Made by a program: the position numbers and the translations under genes. DNA of 46,360 nt, from NCBI GenBank assembly GCA_004335835.1, contig RWJK01001198.1, positions 5,349 to 51,708 on the forward strand, in the 5' to 3' direction. Positions 30,431 through 40,681 of this stretch are shown one piece after another; within the stretch, counting starts at the first letter, position 1; every line of letters begins with the position of its first letter. The stretch comes from Scenedesmus sp. ARA3 (lineage: Eukaryota; Chlorophyta; Chlorophyceae; Sphaeropleales; Scenedesmaceae). The notes below the pieces were generated by a model. That model made no database searches, had not been told where the DNA came from, and was given only the letters and a program-made list of their open reading frames with translations.

Positions 30431-30512
30431 TTGCTGTGAAGATATTTGCTGCGCTGGGGGTTTCCTGCCCCTCTGTTCCGGCTTGTGCTGGAGCTGGCAG
30501 CTTCTGAGCATT
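30431..30512 (+). ncRNA. C/D-like repeat RNA, unit 13
   Basis: Box C variant GTGAAGA (30436-30442), core GGGGGTTTCCTGCCCC, D'-like position CCGG, and box D CTGA (30504-30507). It is the last copy, 49 bases before U14. Confidence 0.65.
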
Positions 30513-30560
30513 GACTTGTGTTTCCTGTGTTTGTTGTCTCTCGTTGTTTGTGTTTGAAAA

Positions 30561-30695
30561 GACTTGCTGATGATGAAGATTCCAAATTGGGCTTTTCTCA
30601 GAAAAACATTCGCAGGGCCCGTCTAGAGCTTTCGCCTTCGCCGGGCTTGAGAGCTGTTGCGGTGGATTACCTTCCTTGGATGTCTGAGGCAAGTC
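30561..30695 (+). ncRNA. U14: U14 box C/D snoRNA
   Basis: U14 is needed for 18S pre-rRNA processing and guides one 18S 2'-O-methylation. The terminal stem GACTTGC/GCAAGTC is perfect over 7 bp. Box C is ATGATGA (30570-30576) and box D CTGA (30684-30687). CTTCCTTGGATGT directly precedes box D, the hallmark U14 element complementary to 18S ACAUCCAAGGAAG. The second hallmark, ACATTCGCAG, complements 18S CUGCGAAUG. The length of about 135 nt is close to the yeast form and longer than the vertebrate one. It lies in the last intron of the host transcript. Confidence 0.93.
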
Positions 30696-30880
30696 TGCTG
30701 TGCTTCGTTGAATTTGGTGTCCTTTGCGTCTCAACTGTGATTGTAAATACGACGATTCCAAGTGTGATTGTACAGTGATGCATTGTACAGGGATGCTTTG
30801 TGAAGTTTGTATGTTTTATGCGTGTCTTGTGGTGCTGGTGCTGATCGGCAAGTGGTGCTGGTGCTGTGCGGCTGCTGCTG

Positions 30881-30982
30881 TGCTGGGGGATGATAAACCA
30901 GTTGGACAATTCACGACGGTCTTCTTAGCGGCCCCACAAAGGCCGGGCAGACACTCCACTGTATCAATACTGCTGACAGCTC
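30881..30982 (+). ncRNA. Candidate box C/D snoRNA, guide to 25S rRNA AGACCGUCGUGA
   Basis: TCACGACGGTCT (30911-30922) is a 12-base complement to the conserved 25S segment AGACCGUCGUGA. A box C-like GGATGATA lies upstream and CTGA (30973-30976) downstream, but box C is imperfect and the terminal stem weak (GCTG/CAGC). It fits the snoRNA-rich intron. It could also be a chance match. Confidence 0.45.
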
Positions 30983-31362
30983 CAAGCAGCAGCCCCTAGC
31001 CGGCAGTGACTGTTGCGATTTGTGTGGTAGAGAAGCTGTTGGTTTGCGCTGCTTGGTCCTGTGCCTGCCTAATGTTCGCCTGCTGTGCTGCTGCTGCTGC
31101 TTGCAGGAGTGCCAAGGATGGACAGAGGAAGCGACATGCACACTCTGCATGCAGCCACGGGATGTGCTGCAGAAGTTCTTGAGTCATCTGAAGCGCCTGG
31201 TGTCGAGGCAGTATCTCAAGCCGCTGAGCTTAGTGCAGCGCGTTCCCAAGCTGATGGTGTGATAGATGTGGTGGTGCCGTTGGCATGCTGTTAGCGAGGT
31301 AACACGCCGATGCTGACTGTTTCATGGCTTGTGCTGAGCCACCCACGACTGTCACTGCGGCC

Positions 31363-31393
31363 AGCTTACTGAACTATATTAGTTCAGTAAGCT
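31363..31393. repeat. Perfect inverted repeat, 14-bp arms
   Basis: AGCTTACTGAACTA (31363-31376) and TAGTTCAGTAAGCT (31380-31393) are exact reverse complements around a 3-base loop. It lies 66 bases upstream of the hammerhead ribozyme stem. Confidence 0.97.
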
Positions 31394-31459
31394 CTTCAGC
31401 GGAACTCTTATTCAGCGACACAGCGCAGGTTGAGCTGAATTGATTCACTTGGGAGTGGA

Positions 31460-31498
31460 CAGCCTGATGAAGGGGGAAGACCCCGAAACGCGTAGCTG
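31460..31498 (+). ncRNA. Minimal type I hammerhead ribozyme
   Basis: Self-cleaving RNA. In order: stem I strand CAGC (31460-31463), core CTGATGA (31464-31470), stem II hairpin AGGGGGAAGACCCC (31471-31484) and core GAA (31485-31487). Then come a very short stem III ACGCGT (31488-31493), cleavage-site base A (31494) and stem I strand GCTG (31495-31498). All invariant hammerhead positions are present. The unpaired A before stem II and A rather than C at the cleavage site are mild deviations. Short stem III with CGAAACGCGT is typical of hammerheads linked to Penelope-like retroelements. No such element is visible next to it. Confidence 0.78.
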
Positions 31499-31529
31499 AG
31501 TTATTTTTAGACCCAATGAACAAGAGAGC

Positions 31530-32127
31530 CCTATGAACTGTACGTCTGTAGCTTTAGCCAGTCGCAGAACAGTCTGCCTTTTCAAAACCTTGAATTCAAG
31601 GCCAAAGAACCACAGTTGCACAGCAAGACTTTGGCAGTGGTGTCAAAGCGGCAGACGCAGTCTTCCAGCTGCCCAGCTGACGGGTGCATGCAGCTGTTTG
31701 AGATGGGCCCAGTCACCTGCTCTGCGCCTTTCAGCATTGCTGGGTTCCCCCCAGGTGCAAGTGTAACCTTCTTGACCTGCCGCACACCATGGCAATGCTC
31801 GCTCAAGCGTTTAGATGTAAGGATTGAATGATCCATATACTAGATCGACTTCCAAGGCAACCTAGAGAGCAGAGGGCGGCCTTCTGACGCACTGCGAAAT
31901 GACAGCGTGACCAAATTGACCAAACATTGCGCAAGCAAGGTGATATAGGCGCGGACGGCTGTGCGCGATGCAATTGTTTTACGCCTGCACACCTTGCCAC
32001 CTTTCTTGACTGCTGCGAGGAGCGATTGTATCAAGTGCTGAGCGAAGAGAGGAACTGGTGCTGCAGGAAGCTTCTGATTGATCTTGAAGCAGAAAAAGCA
32101 TTTTGCGTGTTCCGAACAGTTGAGGAG
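31530..32127. other. Region upstream of the four-pass membrane protein gene
   Basis: Should contain that gene's promoter and 5' UTR. A weak alternative is that the open frame continuing upstream of 32128 (EEMAFDS preceded by FRTV) belongs to an earlier part of the protein. No ATG precedes in that frame and no family match is recognised. Confidence 0.4.
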
Positions 32128-34020
32128 ATGGCATTCGACAGCTGCAAGGCACCGTCTTCAGGCCGGTGCAAGCTCTGCTCAGTGCCATGGCTGCCCGTGC
32201 TGCTCGGTCTGGTCGCCATCATATGCACTGGCATCTGGTGAGTATTGTTCTGGCTTGCGCAGCTTGACGCAAGGCTGGTAGGCTTTGGCTATGAACAAAC
32301 GGCGTGGCTCGACCTGCATCGCTGAAAGCGTCTGTGGTACAGGAAACAATGTAGTTGCTTTAAATGTTTGTTAGGGTGCTCTTCGATGATGATGCTTCAG
32401 CCCTTACGCCCTGAGCTTGGTGGGGTCCCCACCAGCGACACCTTCCACCGGCACGGCTCAGCACGTGGCGCAGCCTGCTCAGTTTACCATCGCGTTTCAT
32501 ACTTGTTATCTTGTCATGAACAGCTGCGCTATCCATCTCGTGCAGCAGCGAGCGGGTGCAGCATGAGAGGATTCGGTTGGTTTGACAGCAGATGGCAGCA
32601 GGTGGCAGCAGTATTCCACAGCATTTGCGTGCCATCACCCTCTTAACGCTGCAGCTGCACCCTACTGTTGGCATTGCTGCACCTTCCCGTGCTGCTGGCA
32701 GGCCTTGCTAACTCCACCAGTGCACACTGCCCACTACCTTGCTCCTGCTGCTGCCGTGTATCCAAAACATCACTCCACACAACCACAGGCACCACTTCAG
32801 CTCCCTGGCGCTGCTTGACACCAAGATCATCGCAAAGCTCATCAGCCTGCCCCCTCCAGTGGCCTTTGCCCGCGTGCTGCCAGCACTACTTGCTGCCTCT
32901 GTGGCCCTCGTGGTCATCATCACACTAGCAGCATGCGGCACACACATCTGGCGCGCCCTGCAGCAGCGCAGCAGCAGCATGAGCAGCAGCAGTAGTGCTG
33001 TGAAGGCCCCTCGCGGCCTGCTTATCGCAGCTGGGCTGGCCAACACGCTGCTGTTCGTGCTGCTGATTTGGCTGGTGGTGATGTTTGCGATCAGCCTGCT
33101 GTGGCTGGGTGGAGGCATGATTGCAAGCAAGGCCACAATGGATGGTGCCAACACGCTGACTGTTGTGGATGAGACGCTGCCCAAGCTGATCAAGGCCGCG
33201 ATGGGCATCGACCCAGCAAAGGCGGTGAGTGATAGTTAGTGGTTTGGTGTAAAGGGTTGGCGACAAGTCAAGCCAGGTGTCACTCCAGCAGTGTGTTTGC
33301 TTGCACGGCAGTGAAGCGTGCAGCGCCGGCAGCAGCAGGGCAGGTGGGGTGACAGTGTGAGCTGTGGCAGCAGCGGCAGCGTTAGCACGCCCTGGGTCTG
33401 CGCAGTGTACAGCGCAGCAAGGGAAGGCAACAGCAATTGCACCTGATGCTCCCCTCAGCCAGAGTACTCGTCAGCCAGTGCTTCTGCTGTGCTTCCCTGT
33501 TACAGATCCTCTGCTCAGTCTGGATCCTGAGATTGTGTCCTGTCGCTGTGCCATTTCATGCTCACAGGGCTACCTGGTGACTGTTGCTGGGCGTGACGTG
33601 GACATTGGCAAGTCCTCCTGCAGCCTCTTCTGCTTCACGCTGGCCCGCGCAATGCTTGCCGACACCATCGACTGCACCTGCGACAGCGCCTTTGCGCAGC
33701 AGCTGCTGCCTGCAGCCGGCTCAACCCACGACATCACGAGCGCAGAAGTTTGCAGGAGCACCCCAGTCATGTGCAGCGTGAATGCGTATGCCTTCCAGCT
33801 CTATGAGGAGCATATGAAGCCTGCGGTTGTGTGTATTATGCTCGCGCTGCTGTCTGTTGTGGGCTTGTTGATGCTGATGTCGGGTATGTATGCTCGGCTG
33901 CTGTCTGAGCAGCGATGTGGCAGCAGTGCTGGTGCCATCAGCAGGACCAGCAGCACAGACGCACAGATGCGCGTCGATGGCTCATCTGCGGGTGACAGCC
34001 CCCGCAAGATTGTGGTGTAA
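32128..34020 (+). CDS. Four-pass membrane protein with large Cys-containing loop, 3 exons
   Basis: Function not recognised. Exons are 32128-32237, 32789-33224 and 33568-34020; GT-AG borders and phases close to 332 aa. Hydrophobic segments lie at about residues 20-37, 66-88, 114-145 and 268-290. A Ser-rich loop follows the second, and a loop of about 120 residues with six cysteines lies between the third and fourth. A Ser/Arg-rich cytoplasmic-type tail closes the protein. This topology resembles tetraspanins, but the diagnostic CCG motif is absent, so only the layout is claimed. The start is the first ATG in the open frame; the frame is open further upstream, so the N-terminus may be longer. 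Intron 1 is supported by the join completing a Trp codon at the end of segment one. Confidence 0.68.
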
Positions 34021-34039
34021 CAGCAGCTGAATTCGGGAT

Positions 34040-34103
34040 GTTTGACCAGATGTTGACCAAGGGGTTGACCGAGCGTTGACCATGGGTCGACTGACAGTTG
34101 ACC
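34040..34103. promoter_or_regulatory. Cluster of five TTGACC (W-box-like) motifs
   Basis: Five TTGACC copies occur within about 65 bases just after the stop codon of the membrane-protein gene, plus one GTCGAC. TTGAC(C/T) is the WRKY-binding W-box in plants. Whether it functions here, at a 3' end, is unknown. It may instead be a degenerate tandem repeat of about 11 bp. Confidence 0.4.
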
Positions 34104-36981
34104 AGGCATGCGTATGTGGAAATGGTGACGCGCAGCGCAGCGCGCATAAGCATGCTGACCATGCTGCACCAGGTTGTCTGCTGCGGCGTGTCTCTTCCTT
34201 GCAGGAACAACAGCACACGCAGCAATGCGGTGTGCGGTCAGAATACGCTCGTTGAGTGCCTGCAGTTGTTTTGGTGCTTGACCAGAAATGGCTGGGACGG
34301 GCCGGGGTATTCTTGACAGCTGCTGCTGTCCTGCTGTAGCTCCTTGTCTAATGCTTGTATTGCTGCGCTGGGCTAAACAGCGATCCTGCATTGCGCATTA
34401 ACGTTGGCATCGTGTTGGCAAAGTAAGTTTCCCAACTGTCTGCCCCTGGTGGCTTCCGAAGCTGACGCTAGGGGTGTTCTATGTTGCGAAGAGCAAGGGG
34501 TGTGTGAAAGGCGGCGGCAGAAGTGTTGCAGAGACCATGCAATGCTGCTGTTGGGTGCTTAGGAAGCAGCAGCAGGCTGCGCAGCAGCAACATGTGTGTG
34601 GACATTGTACTTGCGGAACTCGCGCACTGCCAATGTTGAATCATATGTGTTGGCCATGTGTTTGGCTAGGTTTGATGGGCGTGCATAGAGGCAGTGACGC
34701 ACTCAGAAGGCAGCAGATAGTGCCGCTTGCAGTGTAGCATGGCGAGTGAGCTGTTTCGCAGTTGCTGCGATGATCAGGTGTGTTGTGCTGGCCAGCTACG
34801 CCCTCCGGCAACAGGCTGTTCGTTGTGCACTTGCGTTTGTGACACAATTGCAGGCAGTGCCAGAGTATAGTCAGTGGCAGTGTGTCCTGGCTGGCGGCAG
34901 ATCTAGCTGTGCATGTGGTGAGAGGTGTAGCACATCTTGTTGTGTTGGAATGATGACATGTAGCACATCCTGTGTGTTGCAACGTGCGCCGTAAGCGCGT
35001 GCCTCCAGACGAAGGGCAAGTGCAGAGGCAGGACAGATGCTTTCAGCAGGCAGGCAGGCCTTGAGGCAGCTGCATTGATTTCGTAGCTTGTGCCAGGTGA
35101 CGCTGATGCTTCGGCATGCCTATGAAGGATTGCTTGGGTCAAATGATTGCATGCACGTCCCGCTGTGCGCTTGTTGCGCTGCACAACAGCTTGGCATCGA
35201 AGGACCTGCGTTGTGCCGCCTGCATTGATTCAGGTTGGCAGTCATACTCAAATCGGCTGGCTGGCCAGTTGCCTTACCAGGTACAGCGTCGCGTCAGCTG
35301 CATCAGCGCATTGGGCTGCACAGGGCATGCAGAGTCAATGCATGCCCATGCATAGCAACTCATTGCTGCTCTCAGCAGATAGCTCAGCTGCTGATGGATT
35401 TTGTGCATTACCACAAGCCTCTGGTTCTAGTTGTCGGCACATGCACATAATGTACCAAACTGCAGCTGGTGCGCAAGCAGGCTGCCAGCTGCGCTGTGCC
35501 TGCACACATGTTGCATCATGTTGTGTGCGGGGTTCAGCAGAAGACCTGGCCGGCCATGTCATGCGTGGTGTTTCGGCTGCAGCAGCAACAAGGTGTGTTT
35601 GCTGCAGTTGCAGCTGTGCTGATGGCTGCTGCAAGCTGTTGGGTGCATGCCGCACCTGCATGTGCTGCATCATTTTGTCTTGCTTTTTGCTCGGCAGACA
35701 GCGTGCATCTGAAGCTGCACGGCATCTTCGCTTACTGTTTATCACTTCCGCAGATCTGCACTGTTGCATATTGGGAGCTCTCAGGACAGGGCTTCAGCCC
35801 AAGCTGTTGACAAGCTTTGATGCTGCAGTGTCGACAACAGCCTGTGCACAGCTGGCCCGGCAAACGGTGGAAGCAGAGTACCACTGCTTGTGCTGCTTCC
35901 TGTAGCACTGTGCTGCTGCTGCGCCAAGTGTTGCAGTGTTTGTCACCCTGCTGCTGTGCATGACAAGTTGATACCGCAGGTGCATCATGGCCTTACATCG
36001 GCAGACCCTGCATGCTAGCTTTGCAGCAGGCAGCAGGGCAGACTGCGGCTCAGTGCAAGTGCATGCACCATGCATGGCTACTCAGCAGGCATCTTTGCTG
36101 GCTTCGCTGTGTTTGGCCGTTTGATGTGTAGCAGCTGCTGCCGACAAGTCGGCATGGCGTGTTATGCTTACAGCTTGACATCGGTTTTGATGCGGCAGCT
36201 TGCTGCATTGCCGGCTGCAGCAGCAGCCCAAACTGCGGGCCTTGCCATGCACCAAACAGTTGCTGATCCTGCAGCAGTGCAGGGGTGGCTGGCGCTTCAT
36301 GGATTAGCAGTTGCTGCATCACAGTAGCCGGCTCGAGGACGCATGGCCTCCCGTGCTTGCCTTGACACACTGTGTCTATGGCATACGTTTCATGTTGTGC
36401 CGAAGTTCCTTCGACGACAGCATTCTCTGGGAGCCTGCTGACACATAGTTGTGTGTACAACATCTGCACCACACATATGCAACACATATGCATTTGGTGG
36501 GCTAGGGGCACTTTTTTACTACAGGAAATGCTGTGTTAAATGAGCTTGCAGCTTGCATTGTTTCATCTCCACTCACTTTCTCTTCGGAGCGCTGCATACA
36601 TATACAGCAGGCCCTTTCGTGCTTTGCACACTCCAGCTGCACGGTGATTGCAACAAGCTTCCTGTTTTGCCAAAGATCACGTGTCAGTCGGGTGTTTGGT
36701 GAAGCATATTTCGTGCATGCACGTTGTAAAGCTTCATACATGTCGTGTGACGCTGCATGGGCATTGTGCGTCCATGCCATGGCTGATGCTTTGGCACCCG
36801 TGGGCACCACAGGTAGTTTGCGCCAGACATATGTTGTAACTGACATTCTTGTTGACTCGACAAATCGAACTAAGCAATCGCTATTTGTGGCGTGCTAGAG
36901 GCAGTAACTGCAGCAGCAGCAGCAGAAGCCTGATGACAGGGGCTCAGCCTGCTAGCAAAAGCTGCAGCGTTTGCCGCTCAA

Positions 36982-37077
36982 CGGCCAGCAGTTTGCCTGT
37001 CAAAGCAGCACATGAGCCGTAAACAGCCACCGGCCAGCAGTTTTGCCTGTCAAAGCAGCACATGAGCCGTAAACAGC
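36982..37077. repeat. Direct tandem duplication, about 46-bp unit
   Basis: CGGCCAGCAGT(T)TTGCCTG and the following CACATGAGCCGTAAACAGC occur twice, at 36982-37027 and 37031-37077, almost without change, about 460 bases upstream of the lipase start. Confidence 0.92.
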
Positions 37078-37534
37078 TGCTGCATTGGGCAACCGGCTCC
37101 AGCTGACGCGCTGCCGGACTGCTAAGCAGTAGCATCTTCCCTTCGGTGGTGCTGGTGACACCAGTCCTGTGCTGAGATCAAGTGGGATACGCCCCACCAA
37201 GTCTGCGAGTGACATCCTTCGAAACGACTAGACAATGGCTAATTGTTGTTGTTTATATCTATTTGTGCGCTTTGCACCGCTGTCTGGCACTCCCTGTGCA
37301 GGCTGGCTGTCCCGTACATGTCAGCTTGGGCCCAGACTAAGCCCCACTTCCACGGCCCTGCACCCAACAAAAGCCGATCTCTGCCCCCAGACAGATACGA
37401 CCGACTGCTTTGGCGTGTAATGAACGTGATCTGACTGTTTACTGGCCAACCTGAGCGTTTGCAGCTGCAGCAGCGACCGTATTGTCCTCCAGATCGCTCG
37501 ATCCAAGCACGCAACCGGCTGCTCGACGGCCAAA

Positions 37535-38127
37535 ATGGCCACAAAAGTACTAATGTTGGTATTCGCCCTGGTTGCTGTGGCTGGGGTGGCAGCTCAGACG
37601 AGTGCCAGCAGCTGGGGAGGATTCACGCCCAGACCAACGACACAGGCCATCAAGTTTGAATGCCAGCCTCTGCCAACGCTTTCAGGAGACGGTAAGTGCA
37701 CCAATGGCGTTTGCGCTGCAGGCGTTCGCGTGTCGTGCACTGTTTGGTCCGGGACACTCAGCAGACACCAAGTGCTGGGGTTACACCTGAGATCAATTCT
37801 CCTCAGCAGCGCTGCACACACTCTGCCTGCACTAAATGATGCTGCTGTTCAGCAACACAGCTGCTTCTCCTGCCTTACAGATTCAGCTGATACATGCAGT
37901 CAGAAGCCCCTTGCACCAGCCTAGAGTTGCGTACAGTATCACTGCTAGTAGCAGTTGCTACTGCTGCTGCTGCCGGCAGCGGCTGTAGCAGGAGCAGCAG
38001 CAGCAGCAGCAAAAGATCTCCATCTCCTTTCCAATGTGGCATGTGCGGATCCTTCCTGGATCATGACGTACCTCGACATGCTAGGGTCCTTCGTGCTGCT
38101 ACCGCCGCATGCAACAGTGCTGACAGC

Positions 38128-38160
<33 letters not shown>

Positions 38161-38419
38161 ACCTGCAGGCAGCCAGAGCTGGCGCCTGGAGTGCTTCAGT
38201 GGCAACATCCCAGTGGGAGGATCTGCTGAGGGCCTGTTTGACTGGAAAGCAGGTGAGCGTGTGCAAGGCAATGGCTCTGAAATGTGCAAAGCTATTCCAA
38301 CATTGTGATATGCTTCAGCTGGCATGTTGGGTGCGGCTGCTGAGGATGTAGCCGGGGGTGTCTGGCGGCAGGCGTTAGCTACGCACAGCTGTTGTCACCG
38401 ACAGCACCCCAAGAACATG

Positions 38420-38464
<45 letters not shown>

Positions 38465-38863
38465 TTTTTATGCCTGCAGGCATGACATCCAACACTGCCA
38501 TCAAGAGCGTGCAGCTGGAATTGGTGGACAAACCAGGCAGCTCTGCAGAGGTGAGGGAACAGCGCTGGCTGGTGCATGCATTGCATGCGCAGCTTCAAAC
38601 TTGGCGACAAGCATTGTGTGCAGCTGTGCTGCCGCTGGCACACCGGGGCAATTGGATGCTTCAATAGCCTGCTTGCATGCAACTGATGCTTGCATGCAAC
38701 TGATGCTTGCATGCAACTGATGCTTGCATGCTTGCATGCAACTGATGCAGTTTCAATGTCAACAACATATACGCTGCTGCTGTAGCCGCCATATGCTGCT
38801 CCTCCTGCTCTTTGGGCACTGCTCAGCAAAGCCCGATTGTAATGCACAGCATCTGCAAACCTA

Positions 38864-38901
<38 letters not shown>

Positions 38902-40648
38902 GCACCGACTTCCTCTCCATGTCAGGCTCCTTCCTGGCAGGCGGCTACATCCTGCCCACCTGCGCCGCACAGCAGTACTTCTCCCTGCGCGATGCTGGAT
39001 CCGCTACAACCGCACTCTCCTGGCCTAAGAGCTGGCGTGGTCATGCAGCACAGCGCCACGGCCGGCCCATCACCTACTCCTGCTCCAGCAAGATGCGTGC
39101 ATTGTCACTAACAGATGAAAATAACACTGATGACGTCAGCACAGCCACCTGGAAGTGGGTGCCCAAGCCTGTGATCCCGACGCCAGGCGGCCTGCGGCTG
39201 CGGCTGTCCTGCCAGAAGCGATCTGCCGGCGGCGGCTGCGCCGTTTTTGTGCGGCTGCTGGTGCAGTTTGCGAATAACACGCTGGCTGAAACGATGAATG
39301 TGTACGAGAAGACGGCCCGGGAGATGGAGCAGAGGGAGAACTGGCGGGCTGAGATCCGGACCTGGGTGGATGAGGATGGCGTGCTGGGGGTGAGCTGGTG
39401 GGGCAGTTTGGAGATCTAGATCTCGATCTGATGCTACATTGTACATCTGATGCTAGATTGCAGATCTGATCTTGGGCAGGTATAATTATAAGGCCAGGGA
39501 TTTCATGGGAGAGGAGGGTGTGCTGGGGGTGGCCTGGCGGGGCAGTGGAGATGCATTGTTTAGTTCTGAAGCTAGATAAGATCAAAGATCTGACCCAGAT
39601 CTGGGTGGAGGAGGAAGGCTGCGTGCTTGCGGTGAGTTTGTCTAGCAAATGTGTCAATTCCTGCACACTGCGCTTCCAGAAAAGATCTCGCTACGTCTGC
39701 ATTTATGGTGACATGCTGCCATTTTGGTGTCATCACACAAGCAAGTAGGGTTTGAGATTTAGCATGCACCGGTTGCCGCGCATCTTCACCCTCCTAGATG
39801 CCACCAATCGCTGCATCTGGCGACGCATGTGCTTGTGCTGCTGCCGCTGTTGCAGACGAAAGGCGCAACAGTGGAAACCGAGGTTTGCTACCCAAGGGCT
39901 CCTGGCAACGGCTCAAATGACAGCCCATACAAGCCACCTGGAGGGTACGTGGGGCTTGTTTTGTTCGGCAGCAGAACAATGCTGCTGCTGCTGCTGCTGC
40001 TGCTGAGTATGCGTCTCTTAGGGTTGCAGGAAGATGCTGTAGTGTTGGCAAGGCAATCAGCCCAGCACTACCAAGCAGCAGCTGCCTGCATGCTTGGCGT
40101 CCCACAAAAACAGCTGACATCATGCTTGCATTTGCATCTGGTACTTGTGCTGCAGCAGTCGCTCACCATGTGTGTCATTGTTATGGCTTGATTGGTTATG
40201 GGATTGATTATGACCATGTGGGTGCATGCGTTGCTTCTGCAGGGGCCGTAAGCTACTGCAGCAGAACCAGACCCTGCAGATGGCCCCAGTACTGCCTTAC
40301 AACAGATCCATCATCACCAAGGCGACACGTCTTGCGCGCTATGCATCAGCCATCCACGGCTGCCAGCCCTCCACGCCAGACAGGCCCCAAACATACACCG
40401 CTGCAGACGGCTCCAGGCAGTGAGTTTTGCAAGCTTCTGGAAACTGCTCTGCTGTTGACAACACAATATATCCCGGAGTGTGTCTGCAGCGCAGGCCGCT
40501 AATCTGGGCCTTGATCGTGAACGGATCTGATGCAGCATGTTGCCCAGAACGTTCACATGTTTGTGAGATAGACGAGAACAGTGCAGCAGGACATTTCGCT
40601 TAACATTAACCCTCTTTGACACCACATGCAGTTGTTGAAACGCCTGCG

Positions 40649-40681
<33 letters not shown>

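Larger units (their letters stand above)
25490..31290 (+). ncRNA. snoRNA host transcript, at least 5 exons, probably non-coding
   Basis: Exons were inferred from GT-AG borders: one ending at 25774, then 26982-27106, 27529-27666, 29001-29197 and one starting at 31107. The introns contain 4 snoRNAs, none, 7 C/D-like units, and 6 more units plus U14 and one further candidate. Exon 2 has one open frame, but in phase it meets TGA at the start of exon 3; the other frames also stop. No protein family is recognised, so a non-coding host (as for UHG/GAS5-type genes) is likely. Exon 5 has two open frames, one ending at the TGA at 31260, so a small coding product is not excluded. Both ends are uncertain and are placed from a 15-bp motif on the left and the last frame on the right. 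Confidence 0.55.
34021..37534. other. 3.5 kb without a convincing gene
   Basis: Several open frames occur (for example 35147-35905 + and 36533-36898 +), but they are Cys/Ala-rich, lack domain resemblance and look like compositional frames. Contents that can be named are a cluster of TTGACC motifs at 34040-34103, a direct duplication at 36982-37077, and the promoter region of the lipase gene at the right end. Confidence 0.45.

Noticed and set aside
31460..31500. Reading the CTGATGA ... CTGA at this site as another C/D snoRNA
   Set aside because: Spacing is far too short, and the complete hammerhead core with three helices explains the motif better.
35147..35905. 252-aa plus-strand frame
   Set aside because: Cys/Ala/His-rich composition, no domain resemblance and no splice-compatible partners; likely chance frame in GC-rich sequence.
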